Source: Guillardia theta CCMP2712
Taxonomy: Eukaryota > Cryptophyceae > Pyrenomonadales > Geminigeraceae
Assembly (NCBI RefSeq): GCF_000315625.1
Contig: NW_005434670.1
Location: forward strand, 1 to 40,242
DNA length: 40,242 nucleotides
Reading direction: 5' to 3'
Numbering within the stretch: the stretch's first letter is position 1; the number at the start of each line of letters is the position of its first letter. A program made the translations under genes and the position numbers. The notes beneath the pieces were generated by a model that was not told where the DNA came from, searched no databases, and worked only from the letters and a program-made list of their open reading frames with translations. Positions 8,737 through 16,670 of the stretch are shown piece by piece.

Positions 8737-8830
8737 TCTCGATGGTTTCCCGAGCTTCCTGCGTTCCTGGCGACTCTTGCTCTACCACGCAGGGATCCCG
8801 CTGATCTGCATGCCTCAGATAAAGGGATCC

Positions 8831-8847
8831 TCCTAAACCCTAAATCC
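8831..8847. repeat. Short, degenerate CCCTAAA tract
   Basis: About two CCTAAA-type units follow the 5' end of element II and separate it from four reiterated copies of that same 5' end. Confidence 0.7.
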
Positions 8848-8924
8848 TGCCTCAGATAAAGGGATCCTGCCTCAGATAAAGGGATCCTGCCTCAGATAAA
8901 GGGATCCTGCCTCAGATAAAGGTA
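8847..8924. repeat. 20-bp tandem repeat of the element II 5' end
   Basis: About four copies of a 20-bp unit (TGCCTCAGATAAAGGGATCC), the last truncated. The unit is also the terminal sequence of element II at 8,811-8,830. The array is joined directly to the broken 3' side of element III. Confidence 0.85.
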
Positions 8925-10203
8925 ATTCCAACATGGCTCGCTTGACTCGCGTGGTCGATGTGTTACCTCCTCCGCACAGTGCTTCCATCTCCTTCCTCGA
9001 GAAGCGGCCTGTGCTCATGCTTGACTTCGACTTGATCTGCACCCTGAAACTGCCGCTTGGAGCCTGCTCCCTGTCGCGAAGTACCATCCTCTGCTTGGCA
9101 ATCTTTCCTCTCGGCACGAAGGTGTCTGCTGTGAGCTCGACTGCAAACGTCTCTCTGAGCTTGGCGTCGTCGCTGACGAGAGTCAGGTGCACCCCCTCCA
9201 TCGCCTCGCTCTCTCTGAACGAGGCCAAGGTCTGCTCGCAGCTGGCCGTCGATGGGCAGGATAGTACCCACTCGAGCTCTCTCTGCTGCAGAGCTCCGGT
9301 GCTTGCTCCAACAGCAACATACGTCTTCGGGCTCGGCCCCTTGCGACCTCTCTGCCCAGCACCCTGCACGAGCATGCCCGCCAGCGGTTGTACCTCTGCT
9401 GCGGCGAGACATTGCGAGATCAGTTGGAATTGATAGATCCGAGCTATGTCCGCCGTCGACATTCCTCCAAGAGCTAGGAGCTGCGATAGCTCGGCAAGGC
9501 TCCCTCCCTTGCCCCAAGGTCCTCGCTTGGCTCGGAGCTTGAACGACCGGTCGTGTGCAATGCTGACTTCAGTTGCTCTGAAAATTCGCCCGTCGATGCT
9601 GTACTCTCTGCTGCCTTGCCAGAGTGCGATGGCTTCTTCATTCCGAAGGAAGGAGATGGTGACTGAGATGTCGTCTGCTCGTGCTATCTCAGGTCTGTAA
9701 GGTGCTTTCCACATGATGGACTTGTCGTCTCTATCGACTGAGTCTACTATGAGTCCCAGCTCCGTCAACTTCATTTTCAATTTGTCTTCTTGTCGCACAT
9801 ACATCGAGGAGATGCCCAGGAGAGTCATGGAGATGAAGGAGGTCTCCTCGGTGTCTTCGGTGCCGATGTAAGTCTCGACATTCTGCTGTTTGGCCTCTTT
9901 CATCTGTTGCATGAACCATGCTTTCGACTCTGGGCTCCATGCGCTCAGAGAGTCTTCAAACAGGTCGCGTCTCGCCTGCCGACATGTCGAGCGGATGGCT
10001 TCTGCGATAGCGTCGGGAGTGCATCCCCCCTCAGCTCTGCAAGCATGAGCTGTCCGACTATTCGGATAACGCTTGGTGAAGCTCTTCACTCTCTCGACGA
10101 GGTCGGCCTCCTCGACGTGGCCTCCAGAGCGCTCACCCTGCGTGTATTGGCATGATCTCCGATACAGCAGGTTGCGAACGCTCTCATCATACTGTAGTAC
10201 CAT
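8872..10203 (-). pseudogene. Truncated ORF1 of element III
   Basis: A 443-residue frame with an ATG start that matches the N-terminal 60% of the ORF1 proteins of elements IV and V (for example NLLYRRSCQYTQ, ISMTLLGISS, RAKRGPWGKGGSLAEL). It is clearly a diverged subfamily. After a segment that corresponds to the middle of ORF1 (SGRFTRKEMEGLC in IV; here TGRFSRKEMEALC), the frame runs into the 20-bp repeat array and stops there, so the C-terminal third and the element tail are missing. The break point looks like a chromosome or cDNA end that was later capped by other element sequence. Probably non-functional. Confidence 0.8.
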
Positions 10204-10292
10204 GCTTAGAAAGCTGTTTGAACTATACGAACCTCTTGCTCGCAGCTTCCTCCGGTGCCCTTGCGCTCTCCCTACGCGCCACAGAGCAGCAT
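10204..10292 (-). mobile_element. 5' leader of element III
   Basis: About 90 nt homologous to the leaders of elements IV and V (AAAGCTGTTTGAACTATACG against AAAGCTATTTGAAGTATAC), ending GCAGCATGCC where the others end GCAGCCATGG. Non-coding. Confidence 0.6.
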
Positions 10293-10653
10293 GCCTCTGT
10301 CAACGGGCCCGGTGCCTCTGTCAACGGGCCCGGTGCCTCTGTCAACGGGCCCGGTGCCTCTGTCAACGGGCCCGGTGCCTCTGTCAACGGGCCCGGTGCC
10401 TCTGTCAACGGGCCCGGTGCCTCTGTCAACGGGCCCGGTCTGCCTCTGTCAACGGGCCCGGTGCCTCTGTCAACGGGCCCGGTGCCTCTGTCAACGGGCC
10501 CGGTGCCTCTGTCAACGGGCCCGGTGCCTCTGTCAACGGGCCCGGTGCCTCTGTCAACGGGCCCGGTGCCTCTGTCAACGGGCCCGGTGCCTCTGTCAAC
10601 GGGCCCGGTCCTGCCTCTGTCAACGGGCCCGGTGCCTCTGTCAACGGGCCCGG
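10293..10653. repeat. 21-bp tandem array, about 17 copies, at the 5' end of element III
   Basis: Unit GGTGCCTCTGTCAACGGGCCC, nearly perfect, with two small phase breaks near 10,440 and 10,612. Because 21 is a multiple of three, several frames stay open on both strands; these are repeat artefacts. The unit is the terminal sequence of element III, repeated. Confidence 0.9.
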
Positions 10654-10752
10654 TGCTATTTGAAGTATACAAACCTCTCGCTTGCAGCTTCCTTGGCGCC
10701 CTGGCAGCTTCCCCTACACCACGCGTGCAGCCATGGTGCCTGAAATAACCGG
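10654..10752 (-). mobile_element. Solo 5' leader fragment of the IV/V type
   Basis: About 97 nt nearly identical to the 5' leader of elements IV and V (TTTGAAGTATACAAACCTCT through GCAGCCATGGTGCCTG) but with no coding region attached. It joins the 21-bp array on the left and CCCTAAA repeats on the right. A severely 3'-truncated or recombined element is the simplest reading. Confidence 0.65.
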
Positions 10753-10812
10753 CCCTAAACCCTAAACCCTAAACCCTAAACCCTAAACCCTAAACCCTAA
10801 ACCCTAAACCCT
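10753..10812. repeat. Telomere-type CCCTAAA tract, about 8.5 copies
   Basis: Uninterrupted CCCTAAA repeats, directly followed by the ATT-rich tail of element IV. Confidence 0.95.
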
Positions 10813-11227
10813 ATTATTATTATTATGTGAGTTTATTAGAATGCTAGAATGTTGCTCGGCCTCGTTGTGGGCTTGTGCAATTGGATCCTAGTCTAAAGAG
10901 GCGCTCGAGCACTGGGAGTACACGGCCTACAATGCGAACCCTGCTTCTGAGGCGTCTTTCTACTCTCTACTTCTGCTGTCTTCTCTTGGCTTCCTCAGCC
11001 TCAGTCAGGAGAGTTGCCTCTCCTCACCTTGGCCTTCGGTCACCACCTACTCTACCTCCATTCAGCTTCCTCAGCCTCAGTCAGGAGAGTTGCCTCTCCT
11101 CACCTTGGCCTTCGGTCGCCACCTACTCGTCCTCCATTCAGCTTCCTCAGCTTCAGTCAGGAGAGTTGCCTCTCCTCACCTTGGCCTTCGGTCGCCTCCT
11201 ACCTTCTCTCCTTACCTTGGGCTCAGC
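10813..11227 (-). repeat. 3' UTR of element IV with a 76-bp tandem repeat
   Basis: Non-coding tail region downstream of ORF1. From about 10,989 to 11,215 it holds roughly three copies of a 76-bp unit (core GTCAGGAGAGTTGCCTCTCC). The core contains a short inverted repeat (GGAGAG..CTCTCC) able to form a hairpin. The same structure recurs in element V at about 13,794-14,020. Plus-strand open frames here are repeat shadows. Confidence 0.75.
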
Positions 11228-13375
11228 TCAAGCTCGGTACGGGCTCGCCCCATCTTCTTCCTCGCCCTCGCCTTGCTCTTCCTCCATGTCTTCCTCTTCT
11301 TCGCCATCTTCCCTCATCTCCACTCGCAGTCGGTCCTTCTTGTCCACCTTCAGCGAGCAGGCCAGCACATGCATCTCTGCGAATTTACTCAGTGCTATGA
11401 ACAGGAGGCTAAGAGATCGACGCTCTATGTCGTCGCTCTCCGCCTCCTGCTCAAGCTCAGCAGCTGCCGTTGCCCGTGGCGAGAACGCGCTGCCCCTCCT
11501 TGCCTTCTTGCTCTCTCCTTGCACGCGAGTCCAGCGCTTGCTCTGCAGCCACTTCCCCAGCTTCTCCTTGAGCGCGTTGCGTCCCACTCCCTGCTCCTCT
11601 GGCATCTTCGCCCACTCTCCCAGCGACATGAACTCCAGGCTCCCCGGAGAGTAGAACGTGTCGTGGAGGTTGCCAACGGCCTTGTCCAGGACCAGCTTGA
11701 TCGGCTCGCTCGTCCCCGCCTCGTTCAAAGAAGCTGCATCTTCGATGACTGCTGACAGCTCGCTGACGAGCTGCATGTCCTCTTGGCTTGACGGAGATGC
11801 TGCCTCCATTGTGATCCTCTCCAGGTCTGTAAACTCCAGCCACTCTCCCTCGCTCTCCTCCTGTCGCTGCGCTGCGTCGCTGGTGCCCCGCTGACCAGCC
11901 GCCTCAGAGTCAGGCTCCTTGTCGAAGCCGACTGCTTCGAGCTTGGTTGCTGCGCCTTCGAGATAGAAGGGCAGCTCCTTCATCATGCGTCGAGCATCCT
12001 CCGTGGAGCCGAGGAGGATGCATAGCTTGGACCCGTTCCAGGACTTGGTGTTCAAATCCTCCTCCATGTCGATGCCTTCAACGTTGATCTCGAGCCTGTT
12101 AGCGATCTCCAACAAGACTCTCTTGACTCTTGCGATAGACGTGTTGCCGCCGTTGCACAGCCCCTCCATCTCCTTCCTCGTGAAGCGACCAGATGCCGCC
12201 GTCGACTTGATGATGATCTTGATCTCCTTGCCGTCCTTGCCGCCTGCCTTCTTCTGCATCCTTGATGCCTTCTTCAACTTATTTCTGGACACAAAGCGAT
12301 CAGCTGTCAACTCGACTGCGAGCGCCTCTCTGATCTTCGGGTCCTCGCTGAACAGAGTCAGGTGTACTCCCTCCATCGCTTCGCTCTCTCGGAAAGCTCG
12401 AAATGCTGTATCGTTCGCCTCTGGGCAGCTCGAGGAGACGATCCACTCCACCTCCCTCTGTCTCCAGATGACGTTGGCCCCTACAGCGACGAAGCCTTTC
12501 TGACCTAAGCCTTTGTGGACTTGCTGGCCTGGCGCCCCAGCGACCAGCATGCCTGCCAGCGGCTGGAGTTGGACCGCTGCAAGGGACTGGCGCAGCAGCT
12601 GATAGCGATAGACGGCAGCTATCTCAGCCGTTGTCATGCCGCCCAAGGTTAGCAGGTGAGTCAGCTCTGCCAAGCTGCCCCCTTTGCCCCAGGGTCCTCT
12701 CTTGGCTCGAATCTTGAAAGATCTATCGTGCACGATGCTCACATGTACAGCTGTGAACTTGCGACCATCGATCGCGAAGTCCTCTCTTCCCTGCCAGAGC
12801 TTCTCCGCTTGTGCATTGCGGAGGAAGGAAACAGTCACCGGGATCTCCTCAGCACTCGCTATCTCGGGTCTATACGGAGCCTTCCACATGATTGCTTTAC
12901 TCTCTTGCACTGAGTCTACGATCAGTCCGATCTCTTCAAATTTCTTCTTCAGCTTTTCTTCATGGTTGACATACACCGAGGAGATGCCCAGGAGAGTCAT
13001 GGAGATGAAGGAAGTCACCTCGTTGCCTGCTGAGGCGGTGTATGTCTCGACCTTCTCCTTCTTGGCTTCTTCAATCTGCTGCATAAACCACTCTCTGGAT
13101 GCGTCACTCCATCCAGTCATCGCTTCTTGCAGAAGCTCACGTCGTGCCTGCTGACATGTCGAGCGGATGGCTTCTGCGATAGCGTCGGGGGTGCATCCCT
13201 CCACAGCCTTGCAAGCCTGGGCTGTCCTGCTGTTCGGATAACGCTTCGCGAAGCTCTTCACCCTCTCGACGAGATCAGCTTCGAGGACAGAGGCATCCAC
13301 AAGTCCGCTCTGCGTGTATTGGCATGATCTCCGATACAGCAGGTTGCGAACATTTTCATCATACTGAAGAACCAT
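11228..13375 (-). CDS. ORF1 protein of element IV
   Basis: A 715-residue protein if started at the ATG at 13,375 (MVLQYDENV), the same start as in elements III and V; the frame stays open further upstream through the leader and terminal repeats. It contains the full ORF1 layout: a basic N-terminus, a middle region with FISMTLLGISSVY, KAPYRPEI and RAKRGPWGKGG, a segment with TAASGRFTRKEME, and a C-terminal helix RRSLSLLFIALSKF. The last 30 residues are almost all Glu, Gly and Asp. No enzymatic motif is seen. By analogy with LINE ORF1 it would bind element RNA. It differs from element V at only a few residues. Confidence 0.8.
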   Translation of the reverse strand: MVLQYDENVRNLLYRRSCQYTQSGLVDASVLEADLVERVKSFAKRYPNSRTAQACKAVEGCTPDAIAEAIRSTCQQARRELLQEAMTGWSDASREWFMQQIEEAKKEKVETYTASAGNEVTSFISMTLLGISSVYVNHEEKLKKKFEEIGLIVDSVQESKAIMWKAPYRPEIASAEEIPVTVSFLRNAQAEKLWQGREDFAIDGRKFTAVHVSIVHDRSFKIRAKRGPWGKGGSLAELTHLLTLGGMTTAEIAAVYRYQLLRQSLAAVQLQPLAGMLVAGAPGQQVHKGLGQKGFVAVGANVIWRQREVEWIVSSSCPEANDTAFRAFRESEAMEGVHLTLFSEDPKIREALAVELTADRFVSRNKLKKASRMQKKAGGKDGKEIKIIIKSTAASGRFTRKEMEGLCNGGNTSIARVKRVLLEIANRLEINVEGIDMEEDLNTKSWNGSKLCILLGSTEDARRMMKELPFYLEGAATKLEAVGFDKEPDSEAAGQRGTSDAAQRQEESEGEWLEFTDLERITMEAASPSSQEDMQLVSELSAVIEDAASLNEAGTSEPIKLVLDKAVGNLHDTFYSPGSLEFMSLGEWAKMPEEQGVGRNALKEKLGKWLQSKRWTRVQGESKKARRGSAFSPRATAAAELEQEAESDDIERRSLSLLFIALSKFAEMHVLACSLKVDKKDRLRVEMREDGEEEEDMEEEQGEGEEEDGASPYRA

Positions 13376-13465
13376 ACTTAGAAAGCTATTTGAAGTATAC
13401 AAACCTCTCGCTTGCAGCTTCCTTGGCGCCCTGGCAGCTTCCCCTACACCACGCGTGCAGCCATG

Positions 13466-13560
13466 GTGCCTGAAATAACCGGCGCTGCCTGAAATAACCG
13501 GCGCTGCCTGAAATAACCGGCGCTGCCTGAAATAACCGGCGCTGCCTGAAATAACCGGCA
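13466..13560. repeat. 19-bp tandem repeat, 5 copies, at the 5' end of element IV
   Basis: Unit TGCCTGAAATAACCGGCGC. It is the terminal sequence of the element leader (GCCATGG-TGCCTGAAATAACCGG) reiterated. The same unit is present about 17 times at the end of element V and once at 10,739-10,752. Confidence 0.9.
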
Positions 13561-13614
13561 CCCTAAACCCTAAACCCTAAACCCTATTATCCTAAACCCT
13601 AAACCCTAAACCCT
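13561..13614. repeat. CCCTAAA tract interrupted by an ATTAT footprint
   Basis: About 3.5 CCCTAAA units, then ATTAT, then 3.5 more units, then the tail of element V. The ATTAT is identical to the start of the element tails and looks like the stub of an aborted or deleted insertion. Confidence 0.85.
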
Positions 13615-14032
13615 ATTATTATTATTATTATGTGAGTTTATTAGAATGCTAGAATGTTGCTCGGCCTCGTTGTGGGCTTGTGCAATTGGATCCTAGTCTA
13701 AAGAGGCGCTCGAGCACTGGGAGTACACGGCCTACAATGCGAACCCTGCTTCTGAGGCGTCTTTCTACTCTCTACTTCTGCTGTCTTCTCTTGGCTTCCT
13801 CAGCCTCAGTCAGGAGAGTTGCCTCTCCTCACCTTGGCCTTCGGTCACCACCTACTCTACCTCCATTCAGCTTCCTCAGCCTCAGTCAGGAGAGTTGCCT
13901 CTCCTCACCTTGGCCTTCGGTCGCCACCTACTCGTCCTCCATTCAGCTTCCTCAGCTTCAGTCAGGAGAGTTGCCTCTCCTCACCTTGGCCTTCGGTCGC
14001 CTCCTACCTTCTCTCCTTACCTTGGGCTCAGC

Positions 14033-16180
14033 TCAAGCTCGGTACGGGCTCGCCCCGTCTTCTTCCTCGCCCTCGCCTTGCTCTTCCTCCATGTCTTCCT
14101 CTTCTTCGCCATCTTCCCTCATCTCCACTCGCAGTCGGTCCTTCTTGTCCACCTTCAGCGAGCAGGCCAGCACATGCATCTCTGCGAATTTACTCAGTGC
14201 TATGAACAGGAGGCTAAGAGATCGACGCTCTATGTCGTCGCTCTCCGCCTCCTGCTCAAGCTCAGCAGCTGCCGTTGCCCGTGGCGAGAACGCGCTGCCC
14301 CTCCTTGCCTTCTTGCTCTCTCCTTGCACGCGAGTCCAGCGCTTGCTCTGCAGCCACTTCCCCAGCTTCTCCTTGAGCGGGTTGCGCCCAACTCCCTGCT
14401 CCTCTGGCATCTTCGCCCACTCTCCCAGCGACATGAACTCCAGGCTCCCCGGAGAGTAGAACGTGTCGTGGAGGTTGCCAACGGCCTTGTCCAGGACCAG
14501 CTTGATCGGCTCGCTCGTCCCTGCCTCGTTCAAAGAAGTTGCATCTTCGATGACTGCTGACAGCTCGCTGACGAGCTGCATGTCCTCTTGGCTTGACGGA
14601 GATGCTGCCTCCATTGTGATCCTCTCCAGGTCTGTAAACTCCAGCCACTCTCCCTCGCTCTCCTCCTGTCGCTGCGCTGCGTCGCTGGTGCCCCGCTGAC
14701 CAGCCGCCTCAGAGTCAGGCTCCTTGTCGAAGCCGACTGCTTCGAGCTTGGTTGCTGCGCCTTCGAGATAGAAGGGCAGCTCCTTCATCATGCGTCGAGC
14801 ATCCTCCGTGGAGCCGAGGAGGATGCATAGCTTGGACCCGTTCCAGGACTTGGTGTTCAAATCCTCCTCCATGTCGATGCCTTCAACGTTGATCTCGAGC
14901 CTGTTAGCGATCTCCAACAAGACTCTCTTGACTCTTGCGATAGACGTGTTGCCGCCGTTGCACAGCCCCTCCATCTTCTTCCTCGTGAAGCGACCAGATG
15001 CCGCCGTCGACTTGATGATGATCTTGATCTCCTTGCCGTCCTTGCCGCCTGCCTTCTTCTGCATCCTTGATGCCTTCTTCAACTTATTTCTGGACACAAA
15101 GCGATCAGCTGTCAACTCGACTGCGAGCGCCTCTCTGATCTTCGGGTCCTCGCTGAACAGAGTCAGGTGTACTCCCTCCATCGCTTCGCTCTCTCGGAAA
15201 GCTCGAAATGCTGTATCGTTCGCCTCTGGGCAGCTCGAGGAGACGATCCACTCCACCTCCCTCTGTCTCCAGATGACGTTGGCCCCTACAGCGATGAAGC
15301 CTTTCTGACCTAAGCCTTTGTGGACTTGCTGTCCTGGCGCCCCAGCGACCAGCATGCCTGCCAGCGGCTGGAGTTGGACCGCTGCAAGGGACTGGCGCAG
15401 CAGCTGATAGCGATAGACGGCAGCTATCTCAGCCGTTGTCATGCCGCCCAAGGTTAGCAGGTGAGTCAGCTCTGCCAAGCTGCCCCCTTTGCCCCAGGGT
15501 CCTCTCTTGGCTCGAATCTTGAAAGATCTATCGTGCACGATGCTCACATGTACAGCTGTGAACTTGCGACCATCGATCGCGAAGTCCTCTCTTCCCTGCC
15601 AGAGCTTCTCCGCTTGTGCATTGCGGAGGAAGGAAACAGTCACCGGGATCTCCTCAGCACTCGCTATCTCGGGTCTATACGGAGCCTTCCACATGATTGC
15701 TTTACTCTCTTGCACTGAGTCTACGATCAGTCCGATCTCTTCAAATTTCTTCTTCAGCTTTTCTTCATGGTTGACATACACCGAGGAGATGCCCAGGAGA
15801 GTCATGGAGATGAAGGAAGTCACCTCGTTGCCTGCTGAGGCGGTGTATGTCTCGACCTTCTCCTTCTTGGCTTCTTCAATCTGCTGCATAAACCACTCTC
15901 TGGATGCGTCACTCCATCCAGTCATCGCTTCTTGCAGAAGCTCACGTCGTGCCTGCTGACATGTCGAGCGGATGGCTTCTGCGATAGCGTCGGGGGTGCA
16001 TCCCTCCACAGCCTTGCAAGCCTGGGCTGTCCTGCTGTTAGGATAACGCTTCGCGAAGCTCTTCACCCTCTCGACCAGATCAGCTTCGAGGACAGAGGCA
16101 TCCACAAGTCCGCTCAACGTGTATTGGCATGATCTCCGATACAGCAGTTTGCGAACATTTTCATCATACTGAAGAACCAT
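14033..16180 (-). CDS. ORF1 protein of element V
   Basis: 715 residues from the ATG at 16,180. It is the same protein as that of element IV except for a handful of substitutions (for example NVRKLL for NVRNLL, TRKKMEG for TRKEMEG, VGRNPLK for VGRNALK). The open frame with very few changes suggests recent duplication or selection on the protein. Function as for element IV is inferred from position and homology to ORF-A of element II; no catalytic motif is present. Confidence 0.8.
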   Translation of the reverse strand: MVLQYDENVRKLLYRRSCQYTLSGLVDASVLEADLVERVKSFAKRYPNSRTAQACKAVEGCTPDAIAEAIRSTCQQARRELLQEAMTGWSDASREWFMQQIEEAKKEKVETYTASAGNEVTSFISMTLLGISSVYVNHEEKLKKKFEEIGLIVDSVQESKAIMWKAPYRPEIASAEEIPVTVSFLRNAQAEKLWQGREDFAIDGRKFTAVHVSIVHDRSFKIRAKRGPWGKGGSLAELTHLLTLGGMTTAEIAAVYRYQLLRQSLAAVQLQPLAGMLVAGAPGQQVHKGLGQKGFIAVGANVIWRQREVEWIVSSSCPEANDTAFRAFRESEAMEGVHLTLFSEDPKIREALAVELTADRFVSRNKLKKASRMQKKAGGKDGKEIKIIIKSTAASGRFTRKKMEGLCNGGNTSIARVKRVLLEIANRLEINVEGIDMEEDLNTKSWNGSKLCILLGSTEDARRMMKELPFYLEGAATKLEAVGFDKEPDSEAAGQRGTSDAAQRQEESEGEWLEFTDLERITMEAASPSSQEDMQLVSELSAVIEDATSLNEAGTSEPIKLVLDKAVGNLHDTFYSPGSLEFMSLGEWAKMPEEQGVGRNPLKEKLGKWLQSKRWTRVQGESKKARRGSAFSPRATAAAELEQEAESDDIERRSLSLLFIALSKFAEMHVLACSLKVDKKDRLRVEMREDGEEEEDMEEEQGEGEEEDGASPYRA

Positions 16181-16270
16181 ACTTAGAAAGCTATTTGAAG
16201 TATACAAACCTCTCGCTTGCAGCTTCCTTGGCGCCCTGGCAGCTTCCCCTACACCACGCGTGCAGCCATG

Positions 16271-16594
16271 GTGCCTGAAATAACCGGCGCTGCCTGAAAT
16301 AACCGGCGCTGCCTGAAATAACCGGCGCTGCCTGAAATAACCGGCGCTGCCTGAAATAACCGGCGCTGCCTGAAATAACCGGCGCTGCCTGAAATAACCG
16401 GCGCTGCCTGAAATAACCGGCGCTGCCTGAAATAACCGGCGCTGCCTGAAATAACCGGCGCTGCCTGAAATAACCGGCGCTGCCTGAAATAACCGGCGCT
16501 GCCTGAAATAACCGGCGCTGCCTGAAATAACCGGCGCTGCCTGAAATAACCGGCGCTGCCTGAAATAACCGGCGCTGCCTGAAATAACCGGCGC
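16271..16594. repeat. 19-bp tandem array, about 17 copies, at the 5' end of element V
   Basis: Perfect or near-perfect units of TGCCTGAAATAACCGGCGC ending directly at CCCTAAA repeats. Confidence 0.92.
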
Positions 16595-16670
16595 TCCTAA
16601 ACCCTAAACCCTAAACCCTAAACCCTAATCCCTCAACCCTAAACCCTAATCCCTAAACCCTAAACCCTGC
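16595..16670. repeat. CCCTAAA tract with variant units
   Basis: About ten units, several of them CCCTAAT or CCCTCAA variants. The variants suggest an older tract than those between elements II and V. Confidence 0.9.

Larger units (their letters stand above)
119..8830 (-). mobile_element. Full-length telomere-associated non-LTR retrotransposon with four overlapping ORFs (element II)
   Basis: The element runs from a 5' end near 8,830 to an (ATA)5 tail at 119-133 directly joined to TTTAGGG repeats (all read on the minus strand). It encodes in order an ORF1-like protein, a Ulp1-type protease, an EEP endonuclease and a reverse transcriptase. There are no long terminal repeats and no integrase. 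Consecutive frames overlap by 1, 7 and 25-34 nt, so one polycistronic RNA must be assumed. The 5' leader is only about 95 nt, and the last frame runs into the tail, so there is almost no 3' UTR. All four frames are long and open, and the catalytic residues of protease, nuclease and RT are present, which suggests recent activity. The family name is unknown to me. Confidence 0.9.
10813..13560 (-). mobile_element. Short ORF1-only telomeric retroelement (element IV)
   Basis: Bounded by a (ATT)n tail next to CCCTAAA on the left and a reiterated 5' end on the right. It carries one long frame, ORF1, and no reverse transcriptase, nuclease or protease. It shares with element II the homologous ORF1, the position between CCCTAAA tracts, the ATA-type 3' tail and a related leader. 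It is best read as a non-autonomous partner that borrows the machinery of element II-like copies. Element V is an almost identical copy. Confidence 0.8.
13615..16594 (-). mobile_element. Short ORF1-only telomeric retroelement (element V)
   Basis: Near-identical to element IV over tail, 3' UTR, ORF1 and leader, with only scattered single-base changes. The 5' terminal 19-bp array is longer (about 17 copies against 5). Its own CCCTAAA tracts on each side argue for a separate insertion or an unequal exchange between telomeric tracts. Confidence 0.8.

Noticed and set aside
10073-10748. Several 150-200 residue frames on both strands across the 21-bp array
   Set aside because: The unit length is a multiple of three and has no stop in several frames, so all are open. 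The predicted proteins are pure 7-residue repeats with no start context.
10875-14560. Plus-strand frames of 128-259 residues opposite ORF1 in elements IV and V
   Set aside because: They mirror the 3' UTR repeats and the ORF1 3' end. Composition is Ser/Leu/Pro-rich, as expected for the antisense of acidic codons; ORF1 is the conserved frame.
8811-16594. CRISPR-like array
   Set aside because: The 19-21 bp units are directly contiguous with no unique spacers.
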